Source: FEN-1219 sp963744305 (GTDB taxonomy: Bacteria > Pseudomonadota > Gammaproteobacteria > Steroidobacterales > Rariloculaceae). From it: a stretch of 64,000 bases of DNA. Under the pieces are notes generated by a model. It ran no database searches. It worked only from the letters and a program-made list of their open reading frames with translations, and was not told the origin of the DNA. Positions 9,813-18,543 of the stretch are shown piece by piece. A program made the position numbers and the translations under genes. How positions within the stretch are numbered: the stretch's first letter is position 1; each line of letters begins with the position of its first letter. Location: assembly GCA_963744305.1 (NCBI GenBank), contig CAVUTF010000009.1, forward strand, positions 186,001-250,000, read 5' to 3'.

Positions 9813-10796
9813 ATGGCGCGCTGCTTCGAAAGGAATCGCTCGATCACTCGCTCTTGCCGCACAGCGCTAATGCTGATGGCGGCCTCCAACGCAAGTCTTG
9901 TCTTCGCCGACGAACGCGTGAGCGGATTCGCCGATCCCCTCCTCGGACGTTGGGACTTGACGGTCGAAGGCGAGGATGGCCCGTATCCTGCGTGGCTCGA
10001 GGTGCGGCTTCGCACCGAGCTACAGCTCATGGGCCGTTTCGTCGGCCGCGTCGGCAGCGTGCGTCATGTGAGCGCGATCGACTACGACGACGGGCGGCTG
10101 GAGCTCGCCGTTCCCGTCCAATACGAGCCCGGCACGGCCGACCTCAAGTTCGAAGCGCGGCTCGTCGGCGATCGGCTCGAGGGTACGACGCTTGGGGAGA
10201 ACGGCAGCACGGTGCGCTGGACGGGCGCACGGGCACCGGCTCTTGGGCGCAGCGTGGAACCTGAGCTCGGCGCTCCTATCGTGCTCTTCAACGGCGACGA
10301 TCTCACGGGATGGGTACCGCGCACCGCTGCCCAGGGCGGTTGCTGGAGCGTTGCTGACGGCGCGCTCGTTGCGACGCCGCCATGCGTGGATCTGCTGACC
10401 GAGCGCACGTTCGACGACTTCGTGCTGCACGCGGAGCTCATGTACCCCGAAGGAAGCAACAGCGGCGTGTATCTGCGGGGACGTTACGAGATCCAGATCC
10501 AGGATGACGCGGGTAACGCGCTCGATCCGCTGCGGATGGGCGGCGTCTACGGTTTTCTCGCGCCATCCGTCGCTGCAGCGCGCGCGGCCCGCGAGTGGCA
10601 GACACTCGACGTCACGCTTCTCGGCCGCCGCGTCACGGTCGTTCTCAATGGCACTACGATCATCGATGCAGAGGAGATTCCGGGCATCACCGGCGGCGCG
10701 CTCGACAGCCGAGAAGACTTACCGGGCCCCATCATGCTGCAAGGCGATCACGGTGCGATTCGGTTCCGAAACATCACGCTGACGCCCTATCGCTGA
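9813..10796 (+). CDS. secreted DUF1080 / 3-keto-disaccharide hydrolase-like protein
   Basis: Intact 327-aa exported protein. A leader with ALMLMAASNASLVFA (to about residue 32) is followed by a beta-rich domain (GRWDLTVEGEDGPYPAWLEV). The DUF1080 domain begins at APIVLFNGDDLTGWVPR (about residue 150). It contains the family elements EGSNSGVYLRGRYEIQIQD and MGGVYGFLAP, and ends IMLQGDHGAIRFRNI. Compared with the frameshifted DUF1080 protein at 5445-6304, it has an extra N-terminal domain. It is probably a second glycan or glycoside-processing enzyme of the same local pathway, transcribed away from the GMC operon. Confidence 0.8.
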   Translation: MARCFERNRSITRSCRTALMLMAASNASLVFADERVSGFADPLLGRWDLTVEGEDGPYPAWLEVRLRTELQLMGRFVGRVGSVRHVSAIDYDDGRLELAVPVQYEPGTADLKFEARLVGDRLEGTTLGENGSTVRWTGARAPALGRSVEPELGAPIVLFNGDDLTGWVPRTAAQGGCWSVADGALVATPPCVDLLTERTFDDFVLHAELMYPEGSNSGVYLRGRYEIQIQDDAGNALDPLRMGGVYGFLAPSVAAARAAREWQTLDVTLLGRRVTVVLNGTTIIDAEEIPGITGGALDSREDLPGPIMLQGDHGAIRFRNITLTPYR

Positions 10797-10879
10797 CCGC
10801 GCGCTGAGCGTCGTGTTTACACGCGACTGACGTTCGCGTAAAAGTCGTAGCGCTCTGTCGCTAGCAGCGGGGGTGGCAC

Positions 10880-11662
10880 TTGATTGCGCGAGCGAGCACG
10901 ATTCCGCATGTCCAGACACCGAAGTTCTACTTCGGCATGTCTCTGGTGTTCGCTCTAATCGCGTTCGCCGGTTTCACGCCCACCTACGTTGCGCCCGTGA
11001 CCTTCGGCGAATTCGGCGGTCCACCGATCCTGCATCTCCACGGCCTGCTATTCTTTGCCTGGACGATTCTCCTCATCCTGCAGACCAGGCTCGCCCAGTC
11101 CTCGCTGCAAACGCATCGAGCGTTCGGTCTTGCGGGCATATCGCTCGCAACGGCCATGCTCTTCACGGCCGGCATCATCATCGTGCGCAGCTTGGGCATC
11201 GCTGTCGAGAACGGCAATGAGGCGAGTGCGCGTGCGCTTTCGGTGGTGCCGGTCCTCGGCATCAGCACGTTCGCGATTTGCTTCGCGTTTGCGATCGCGA
11301 ACATTCGCCGCCCGGATAATCACAAGCGCTTCATGATCCTCGCCACGATCGTCCTGCTGCCCGCGGCGTTCGCGCGAATGCTTTTCATGCTGTTCGCGCC
11401 CGAGGGCACCGCCCGCCCGGAGATTTCGGCGCCCGTCGCTGATATCGATTTCGCGCTCAACGCGATCATCGTGCCCGCGCTCCTTGCCGACTCTTTGCTG
11501 ATCGCGGCAATCGTCTACGATTGGCGAACGCGCGGACGCCCACACCGGATCTACGTGATCGGCGGGCTCTGCATACTGGCCTCGCAGCTTCTGCGACCGG
11601 TGATCGCTAAGACGGACGCGTGGCATTCGGTGACCGACGCGCTGCTCGCCCTCGCGCAGTAG
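10880..11662 (+). CDS. seven-TM membrane protein of unknown function
   Basis: Integral membrane protein of 260 aa with about seven predicted helices, near residues 17-37, 51-70, 82-104, 121-142, 150-172, 190-212 and 220-240. A conserved-looking HLHGLLFFAW lies at the start of helix 2, where the histidines could bind a ligand or metal. The TTG start at 10880 has a G-rich upstream stretch (GCGGGGGTGG); an alternative is the internal ATG at MSLVFALIAF. The family was not recognised. It ends 32 bp from the convergent MlaC-like gene. Confidence 0.6.
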   Translation: MIARASTIPHVQTPKFYFGMSLVFALIAFAGFTPTYVAPVTFGEFGGPPILHLHGLLFFAWTILLILQTRLAQSSLQTHRAFGLAGISLATAMLFTAGIIIVRSLGIAVENGNEASARALSVVPVLGISTFAICFAFAIANIRRPDNHKRFMILATIVLLPAAFARMLFMLFAPEGTARPEISAPVADIDFALNAIIVPALLADSLLIAAIVYDWRTRGRPHRIYVIGGLCILASQLLRPVIAKTDAWHSVTDALLALAQ

Positions 11663-11694
11663 CGATGCCGGCCGGCTAGAAAGTCCGCGCCCGG

Positions 11695-12346
11695 TCAGGG
11701 CGACACGCCGGCAGTGCGAGACGCGGCCTTTTGCTCGAGCCACGTTATGACGCTCTCGAGCCCTTCGTCGGCAATGTCAACACGAAACTGCGAACGGTAG
11801 GTTTTCACGTACGAAACCCCTTCCGCGACGATGTCGACGACGTGCCAATCGCCGTCGCGTTCCAGCATCACGAAATCGACGTCGACCTCGGTGCCGTCGT
11901 TCATCGTCAGAATGGTGCGGACGTGAGCCGGAGAATCAGCAGGATCACCCTCGAACGGCAACACGCGCAGCGTCTCCGGCCGGAAGAACAACAACAAATC
12001 GCCGTACGCCGTCACGAGGTAGTTGTAAAACGCCGTGACGAAGCGGTCGCGATCATCCGAGGTCGCCGCGTCCCAGTGCTCGGCCAGGATTGCACGGCAG
12101 CCCCGTTGCATGTCGAAACGGGGCAGCAGCAACGTATCGACGAGAAGAGTACAAGGCACGATGATCGGCTTCGAATTCGGCGCGCCGGAGGTCGATCGTC
12201 CCCGCTAGCTCGGCAGCCGTCGTTACGACGACTTGATTGCCCGCGAATGTCTGCGCCGTAGTGGGCGCCGCGGCGGCGAGCAGAGCCAGCACGGCCCCTA
12301 CTCGCAGGCAATCAAGCGCAGGTGATTTCTTCGTTTTTCTTCTCAC
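11695..12346 (-). CDS. MlaC/Ttg2D-like phospholipid-binding protein, frameshifted
   Basis: Periplasmic phospholipid shuttle of the MlaC/Ttg2D family, which moves phospholipids between the MlaA outer-membrane complex and the inner-membrane MlaFEDB transporter. The signal peptide (residues 1-32, ending TTAQ) is followed by AELAGTIDLRRAEFEAD. After a shift near 12150 come LLPRFDMQRGCRAILAEHWD, FVTAFYNYLVTAYGD and DWHVVDIVAEGVSYVKTYR, all family hallmarks. The start (12346) overlaps the stop of the winged-helix regulator by 4 bp. The mlaFED genes are not in the window; mlaA lies divergently upstream of the regulator. Confidence 0.8.
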
Positions 12347-14271
12347 ACGTCTCCGGCCACCCGAACTGGTCCCAGTAACGGTTCAGACCGATGGCGCGCG
12401 ATCAATTCGCCAAACTGCGGGTGGGAGCGCAGCGACCGAGCCTCTCGCGAAAAAATGAACTCCACGTTGAAGCTCGGCCGATCATTCACCAGCTTCAGCG
12501 CTGCGGCAAGCGCACGATCGCGCTCGTCGAGGTACATCCACGCGCCGAACAGGTATTTCCTCGGGATGTCGCGAGCCAGCTCGGCGCTTGCGACGGCCGC
12601 GACAGCCTCGGCGCGGCGATCCGGCGACGCGAGCGCTGCGAGGAGTGGATCGACCCAGGCCGTGGGGCGCGCGAACATCGTCTGCACACCCATCAGCATC
12701 GGACGCACCGCGCGGTAATCTCCGAGGCGCAGCTTGAGCACGATGTAACTGTCCGGATTCGCGGTCGGTCCCATGCCGAGCTCCTCAGCGATCTCGGAGT
12801 ACCGTTCAGCTTCGGCGTCCTGGTCGATCCACATCAACGCGACCGACAACCGGTGATTGACGACCGGTGAAAGCAGGTCGGCGTCCTTGGCGCGTCGCGC
12901 GTATTCGGCCGAGGCCATCGGCCGACCAACGGCCGAGAGAAACTGCGAGTACCAGACGAGCAGGTCCGGATCGTTTGCGTTTGTCTCGAGCGCGCGACGA
13001 AACGCGATCTCGGCCGTGATCCAGTCCCACCGCGCATACGAGATCAGAGCGAGCACGCTTTGCATCGGCGCGTCGAGCGCCGGGTCGTTCTCGATGCCGG
13101 CCGCCAGAGTGCCGAGCGCGAGATCGAACATCTCGTCCTGCAGCTCCGCCGAGTAGGACGGCAACAACGCGTACGCCTTGGCAAGCTCGACATACGCCTG
13201 ACCGTAGTTGGGGTCTAGATCGATCGCCTCGCGGAACAAGCGAATGCTGCGCCGCAGTGGGTCCTCCTCGCGGCGGTTCAAGTATTGTCGGCCCCGGAGC
13301 AACAGCTCATAAGCAGCCAGGTTGTCGGTAGGCGCGGGCGTCGTGATCTGGATGCCGGGTGGCACGGTCGTCAGGGTCTCACGCAACTTCAAGACGAGGG
13401 CGTTCGCGATCTCGTCCTGCAGTGCGAAGATATCGTCCAGCACGCCGTCATAGCTCGCGGCCCACAATTGATATCCGCGTCGTGCATCGATGAGCTGCGC
13501 GCTGACGCGGACGCTCTCGCCGCTGCGCCGCACGCTGCCTTCGAGCACATGCGCAACGCGCAACCGCTCGGCGATATCGCGCACGTCGTCGGTGGAGTCA
13601 CGGAACGAGAACGACGAGGTCCTCGCTACCACACGCAGCCCCGCAACGGAGTTCAGACGGTTCAATATCTCGTCGGCGAGGCCTTCACCGAGGTACGCAC
13701 TATCGCTGCTGTCGCTCATATCGACGAATGGCAACACGGCGATCGTATTCGCGCCGATCGCAATGTCGTTCGCCGCGCCGCGTGACGTGTCGTTCCCGCG
13801 TAACAGCAACCCGGCGACAGTTACCGCGAGGAGCGCGCCCACAGCGAGGGCAGCGATGAGCACAGGTCGGCGCGCGCCGCGCGGCGCACGAGCCACAGGT
13901 CGCGGCGACGCGGTCAGCGCCGCCTGTTGCGGCTCGGCGGCGAGCGGAGCGACCGGGCTCAACAACCGGTAGCCCCGCTTCGGAATTGTCTGGACGTAGG
14001 TCGGCGTTTGCCGCGAGTCGCCGAAAGCACGCCGCAACTCCGCGATGCAGCGAGTGAGCGGCTCGTCGGACACAGCGGCTCGCGAGCCCCAGACTCGTTG
14101 TAGCAATTCTTCGCGCTCGACGACTGCACGCGGATGCTCGGCGAGGACGAGGAGCACCTCCATGACTTTCGGCTCGAGGTGCACGGTCCCGGATGCGCCG
14201 ATCAACTCGCCGGTGAGCGGTCGCACTTCCCAGGTACCGACGAGAAAGCCGTGCTTGAGATCCATCGGCAT
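12343..14271 (-). CDS. membrane winged-helix/TPR transcriptional regulator (CadC-like)
   Basis: Intact 642-aa regulator. The N-terminal OmpR/PhoB-type winged helix covers residues 10-105 (HLEPKVMEVLLVLAEHPRAV, SDEPLTRCIAELRRAFGD, YVQTIPKRGYRLL). A single TM helix lies near 134-157 (VLIAALAVGALLAVTVAGLLL). Next comes a periplasmic TolB-like segment, IAVLPFVDMSDSSDSAYLGE through DIAERLRVAHVLEGSVRRSG, and then TPR-like repeats to the C-terminus. This ToxR/CadC layout senses an envelope signal and binds DNA from the membrane. It overlaps the MlaC-like gene and diverges from mlaA, so control of lipid-asymmetry genes is a plausible inference. Confidence 0.85.
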   Translation of the reverse strand: MPMDLKHGFLVGTWEVRPLTGELIGASGTVHLEPKVMEVLLVLAEHPRAVVEREELLQRVWGSRAAVSDEPLTRCIAELRRAFGDSRQTPTYVQTIPKRGYRLLSPVAPLAAEPQQAALTASPRPVARAPRGARRPVLIAALAVGALLAVTVAGLLLRGNDTSRGAANDIAIGANTIAVLPFVDMSDSSDSAYLGEGLADEILNRLNSVAGLRVVARTSSFSFRDSTDDVRDIAERLRVAHVLEGSVRRSGESVRVSAQLIDARRGYQLWAASYDGVLDDIFALQDEIANALVLKLRETLTTVPPGIQITTPAPTDNLAAYELLLRGRQYLNRREEDPLRRSIRLFREAIDLDPNYGQAYVELAKAYALLPSYSAELQDEMFDLALGTLAAGIENDPALDAPMQSVLALISYARWDWITAEIAFRRALETNANDPDLLVWYSQFLSAVGRPMASAEYARRAKDADLLSPVVNHRLSVALMWIDQDAEAERYSEIAEELGMGPTANPDSYIVLKLRLGDYRAVRPMLMGVQTMFARPTAWVDPLLAALASPDRRAEAVAAVASAELARDIPRKYLFGAWMYLDERDRALAAALKLVNDRPSFNVEFIFSREARSLRSHPQFGELIARHRSEPLLGPVRVAGDV

Positions 14272-14409
14272 TTCGAGATTTGACGTTCGCCCTAGGGTAA
14301 TCGAATCGGCCAGAAAACCAGAAAAACATCAGCTGTTCCGCAGGTCGAGCGCGCTGCTGCGACCGTACTCTTGGCCGCTCTATTGGTTGCGGTGAGAGAG
14401 GATGCGATC

Positions 14410-15225
14410 ATGCGGCGCGGGAGTGGTGGGCGTCACAGACAGCTTCGCGGGACTCTAGCTTCTTGGTTAGCAGCTTCGAGCGCGGTTGACATGCCCTCGG
14501 CAGCGCAGAAGTTGCTGTGCATCGGCTTGTTGCTCGTGAACGTCGCGTGCGGCAGCGGCTGCGCCGCTGCACCGGCGGCCGAACGCCCCACGCCGGATCG
14601 TTTCGAACGCCTGAACCGCGGCGTCTACCGGTTCAATCGCAACTTCGATTTGAAAGTCGTGAGACCAATCGCGCGCGGCTATGATCGAGTCATGCCGGCT
14701 CCCGTGGAGCGTCGCGTCCGCAACTTCTTCACGAATCTACGTGCACCGGTCGACATCCTCAACAACTTGCTACAGGGGAAATTCAAACCGGGGTTCTCGG
14801 ACGTTGGGCGCTTCCTCATCAACAGCACGGCCGGTCTCGCCGGGCTCTTCGATCCGGCCGGTAAGATCGGTCTGGAGCGCCATCCCGAGGATTTCGGGCA
14901 GACACTAGCGGTGTGGGGCGTGCCTTCGGGCGGTCACTTGATGTTGCCGATCCTTGGCGTCGGCACGGTTAGGGACTGGGGCGCCTGGACAATCGACATA
15001 CGCGGCGATGTGCTCTGGTACAACGACTCCGACGCGAAGCTCGGCCTGGTTGCATGGCGCCTGATCTCCGACCGCGCCGCGTTGCTGCCCGCGGAGCGCG
15101 CGCTCGAGGAGTCCTTCGACGAATATAGCTTCGTCCGTGACGCCTACCTGCAGCGACGCCGGTATCAGATCTACGACCAAGCGCCTCCGGAAGACGAAGA
15201 CTATTTGTTCCTCGAATCCGACTGA
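14410..15225 (+). CDS. mlaA: MlaA (VacJ) family outer-membrane lipoprotein
   Basis: MlaA-type protein, which removes mislocalised phospholipid from the outer leaflet of the outer membrane. Hallmarks are RFERLNRGVYRFNRNFD, NFFTNLRAPVDILNNLLQGK, GRFLINSTAGLAGLFDPA and EDFGQTLAVWGVPSGG. The leader LLCIGLLLVNVAC gives a weak lipobox. The start at 14410 has an upstream GAGAGGA site and gives a long N-region; the ATG at 14491 is an alternative with a more normal leader but no clear ribosome site. The gene is intact. It diverges from the regulator/MlaC-like pair. Confidence 0.85.
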   Translation: MRRGSGGRHRQLRGTLASWLAASSAVDMPSAAQKLLCIGLLLVNVACGSGCAAAPAAERPTPDRFERLNRGVYRFNRNFDLKVVRPIARGYDRVMPAPVERRVRNFFTNLRAPVDILNNLLQGKFKPGFSDVGRFLINSTAGLAGLFDPAGKIGLERHPEDFGQTLAVWGVPSGGHLMLPILGVGTVRDWGAWTIDIRGDVLWYNDSDAKLGLVAWRLISDRAALLPAERALEESFDEYSFVRDAYLQRRRYQIYDQAPPEDEDYLFLESD

Positions 15226-15273
15226 TCCGCCGCGCTTGCACTAGGATTTCGATCGATACATTCGGTGATAGCT

Positions 15274-16805
15274 ATGAGACCAACGGTGCATTCAAAATAC
15301 ACGCGGAGCGCTGTCGTCCGAACGGGTCTGAAGCACCTGTTGCTGTTCGTCGCGTACGGCTCGACGGGCGCACTGCTCGCTCTGGTCGTCGGCTATATCG
15401 CCCTGACCGTGGCTCAGAAGCCGGCGCTGCAACTATGGCACCGCGCAGTGCTCGACGAGGAGTTCACGGCCGGCAAGAGCGATCAGGTGAGGGACTTCGC
15501 CGCCTATCGGCAACTCGAGGACCGGTTATTCGTGCAGCTGCGGCGCGAGGTCTACGAGCGAATCGACGAGTCGGCACGGACATCGTTGAATCGATACGCT
15601 GCTGGTAGCCGTTCAGATCCCGGCGCACGCACGCCCGACTGGAGTCGATCCTACGAGTTGCCGGTACCCACGCCGCGCGCCGCAGCCCTCCTGGTGCACG
15701 GTTTCACGGACTCCCCCTACTTGCTGCGCGGCATCGCGGAACGTCTGCACGAGCACGGCACCTGGGTCGTCGGTTTGCGCTTGCCCGGTCACGGCACCGT
15801 GCCCGAGGCGCTGACGCACGTCCGCTTGGAGGATTGGACCGCGGCCGTGCGGCTCGCAGCGCGGCATTTGCGCGAGGCGGTCGGCGCGGATGTCCCTCTG
15901 TACCTCGTCGGGTTTTCGACCGGCGCCGCTCTGTCGGTCGAATTCGCGCTGGCGCGGCTCGAGGGAGAAGTCTTGCCGGCCGTCGAGGGCTTGATACTCG
16001 TGTCGCCGGCGATTGGTGTCGACCCGCTCGCGCCGCTCGCGGTTTGGCAGGCCCGGCTAGCAAGGCTGCCCGGGCTCGAAAAGCTCGCGTGGTTATCGAT
16101 CGGACCCGAGTACGATCCGTATCGATACATCTCGCAGGCCGTCAACGGCGGCTATCAAGTCTATTTGCTGACCCGGCTCATCGGCGAGCGCCTCGACCGT
16201 TTGGCAGGCACGGGCGTCGTGCAGGGCTTGCCGCGCACGCTCGTGTTCCAGTCCGTGGCCGACGCGACCGTGTCCACGCCCGCCGTGGTGCGCTCGTTTC
16301 TCGGTCGCCTCGCCGCAGAAGGGCACGAGCTCGTCGTGTTCGATATCAATCTGCGCGCCGAGGTCGAGCAACTGCTGGTCCAAGGAGCGCGGCTGCCGGC
16401 CGAGCGACTGCTCGCGGGCGAGCCGCTGGCGTTCGACTACACGTTGGTGAGCAACGATCTGCGGAAGGCGCAGCCGTCGTGGCACGTCGGCGCGCCGCGA
16501 TGGGCGCCGAGGTGACGACCGAAGCAACCCAGCTCGAGTGGCCGACCGGCCTATTCGCGCTGTCGCACTCCTCGGTCCCGGTGCCACCGGACGACCCGGT
16601 CTACGGCGCCGAGCGCCCGAATCCCGCGGCGATGATCTACCTCGGCAGGTTGGGATTGCAGGGCGAGGAAGGCTTGCTCGCAGTGCCCGCCGCGTCACTC
16701 GCGCGATTGCGCTTTGATCCGTTCTTTGAGTACCTCGAGCGCCGCACGATGAGCTTCACGAATTTGACCGAGTCGGGCTCGGTGCCCGGCGGCACCGAAC
16801 GCTAG
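15274..16805 (+). CDS. membrane-anchored alpha/beta hydrolase, frameshifted
   Basis: Alpha/beta hydrolase of the lysophospholipase/carboxylesterase type with one N-terminal TM anchor (LLLFVAYGSTGALLALVVGY). The oxyanion region is ALLVHGFTDSPYLLRG, and the nucleophile elbow is VGFSTGAALS (GxSxG). A one-base shift near 16500 separates the last quarter, which carries the likely catalytic histidine in FALSHSSVPVPPDDPVYG and ends MSFTNLTESGSVPGG. Without that part the enzyme would be inactive, so the shift matters. It follows mlaA by about 50 bp; a lipid substrate is plausible but unproven. Confidence 0.75.
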
Positions 16806-16814
16806 GCTGCACGC

Positions 16815-17519
16815 TTAGTTTTTTGCTGCGCCCAGAGGCACCGCTTCGCTCGTGTCAGTCGGCGCGACCGCGCCGTCGCCTTGCACCCAGTGAACGATTG
16901 GCAGGAACTCACGCCGTTCGACGATGGATTTGTAGGGCGGCATCTCGAAAACGCCGAGCCCGCTCTCTGCTGCTTCCACGTATATGTCGGAGTCGCTCAC
17001 GCGCGAGAGGAAGGAGATCCCGAGCGAGGCGACGAACCTTTCGAGCGGCGCATAGACAGGCTTGCCACTGCGCACGCGGTTGGCGAGTACCGCCACACGG
17101 ATGTTGCGGAAACGAACTTGGCCAACTAGTAGCAGTTCCTTGATGAAGTTCGCCGTTGCATGAACATCGATCGATGACGGCGCCACGGGGATCAAGATCG
17201 ATTGGGTGCGTGCGAGCAGATCCTGCAGCAGCAACCGTGAAGGTCCCGCCGGCGCATCGATGATCAGCTGCCGAGTCCCGCGCGGTATCTCCCGCCGCGA
17301 AATACGCAAGCCGGGACCGATGCGCGACGACAGATCGGCGCCACCGATCTTGGCCGCACCGGCCGGTCTCTGCTGAAGCCAATTCAGGCTCGAACCCTGC
17401 GGGTCGAAATCTGCAATGGTCGTCGGCACGCCGCGCGAGGCAAAGTAGCTTGCGAGATTGGTCGCAATCGTGGTCTTGCCCACGCCGCCTTTGGCATTGA
17501 TCACCAAGGTCGTGTTCAT
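16815..17519 (-). CDS. orphan ParA-family ATPase
   Basis: ParA/MinD-type P-loop ATPase of 234 aa. The deviant Walker A motif is KGGVGKTT at residues 10-17, switch I is IADFDPQGSSLNWL, and Walker B is RQLIIDAPAGPSRLLLQD. The ATG at 17519 is the first that allows the ATPase strand at the N-terminus. No ParB or parS-like repeat lies nearby, so a chromosomal cargo-positioning role (McdA/PpfA-like) is more likely than plasmid partition. Its stop lies 9 bp from the convergent hydrolase stop. Confidence 0.85.
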   Translation of the reverse strand: MNTTLVINAKGGVGKTTIATNLASYFASRGVPTTIADFDPQGSSLNWLQQRPAGAAKIGGADLSSRIGPGLRISRREIPRGTRQLIIDAPAGPSRLLLQDLLARTQSILIPVAPSSIDVHATANFIKELLLVGQVRFRNIRVAVLANRVRSGKPVYAPLERFVASLGISFLSRVSDSDIYVEAAESGLGVFEMPPYKSIVERREFLPIVHWVQGDGAVAPTDTSEAVPLGAAKN

Positions 17520-17741
17520 GCTCTGACCGGTTCGGCTTCCCTGCCTCGAGAACTGCGGCGAAGTCAGTCGATAATAGGTGGGGTGCGCAGCGAAGCGTAA
17601 GAAGCCGATCACAACTGGCTGCGCAAAGGGCGCTCACGCGGCGGGACCGGTCGCGAGCATCCTTACGTCAAACTCGACGCGTATGATGCGGGCGTGAAAC
17701 GACCTCTGCGGGCACCCAGGACCGACTCGCGCTCCCTGGGA

Positions 17742-18323
17742 TCAGTCCTGGATCCGTTCATACACTCGCGTAGTTTGAGCGGGTGCACCGCGATCGTCTG
17801 TCGTTTGGGTCGTCAGACGGAATGTTCTGCCATCCGTCGCGAGCGCGCGGGTCGTCGTCGAGACAACACTTCCGTCGTTCGCAAGCTGGTTGACGTTCAC
17901 CGTATATGGATCGATCACGCTCTGCGCCGACATTGCCGTTGGCCTCGTGCCGGTCGCCTGAAACTCGGCCAGCCACTCGTCGGTGTACGTCGATGGACGT
18001 GCTTGGCCATCCAACTTGAAGACAGTCTGACTGAAGGCTCGCCGTCCGTTCGGCAGCTCGGCGAAGACGGACATGACCCAGAAACCGTCGTCCCGAAGAT
18101 AATAGTGTCGCGTCTCGACGACTTGGCGGGCCAGAGCAGAGCTACCAGGGGCATAGCGGGATTTCTCCTGGTTGAGCCTCCACCAGCCGGCACCTATTGG
18201 GTCGGTCGTAGGCGTTGGCAGCGGCTGTACATGCTGCGCCCACGCCAAAACGGGCAAGAAAGCAGTCATCAGTCCAAGCACCAAGGAAATGGCAAGCAGC
18301 CTGTAGGAATCATGACGTTTCAT
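17742..18323 (-). CDS. secreted protein of unknown function
   Basis: Exported 193-aa protein with a clear Sec leader (MKRHDSYRLLAISLVLGLMT, cleavage near AWAQ-H). The mature part contains WRLNQEKSRYAPGS followed by beta-strand-rich text (THYYLRDD-like, TTQTTDDRGAPAQTTRVYER). The proline-linked WxLNxxKSRY start resembles the small secreted proteins found in large paralogous sets in Steroidobacterales and Acidobacteria. No catalytic motif is seen. It is a single gene with no clear operon partner, 220 bp from ParA and divergent from the flavoprotein gene at 18544. Confidence 0.6.
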   Translation of the reverse strand: MKRHDSYRLLAISLVLGLMTAFLPVLAWAQHVQPLPTPTTDPIGAGWWRLNQEKSRYAPGSSALARQVVETRHYYLRDDGFWVMSVFAELPNGRRAFSQTVFKLDGQARPSTYTDEWLAEFQATGTRPTAMSAQSVIDPYTVNVNQLANDGSVVSTTTRALATDGRTFRLTTQTTDDRGAPAQTTRVYERIQD

Positions 18324-18543
18324 CGCCTATTCCCCCATGTTTTGTTATCGCCTTACCCTTTGCTCGTTCCCTCGATAGCAGCCCCTCACTTCAAGGATAC
18401 ACCTCCAGCCGACGTCGCCGCGTGAAGAAAATCAGCGCAGCATTACCGCAATTGTGCAGGACCGCGCCCCCTGCTACCGTGGTCACGCGCGAGGACCTAT
18501 AAGAGCTCTTTTGAATTCGTGGCAGCCATTGGGGGGACTAGGC

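Noticed and set aside
16815..17519. ParA as a sign of an integrated plasmid
   Set aside because: No parB, parS, replication gene or relaxase is nearby, and the flanks are chromosomal housekeeping-type genes.
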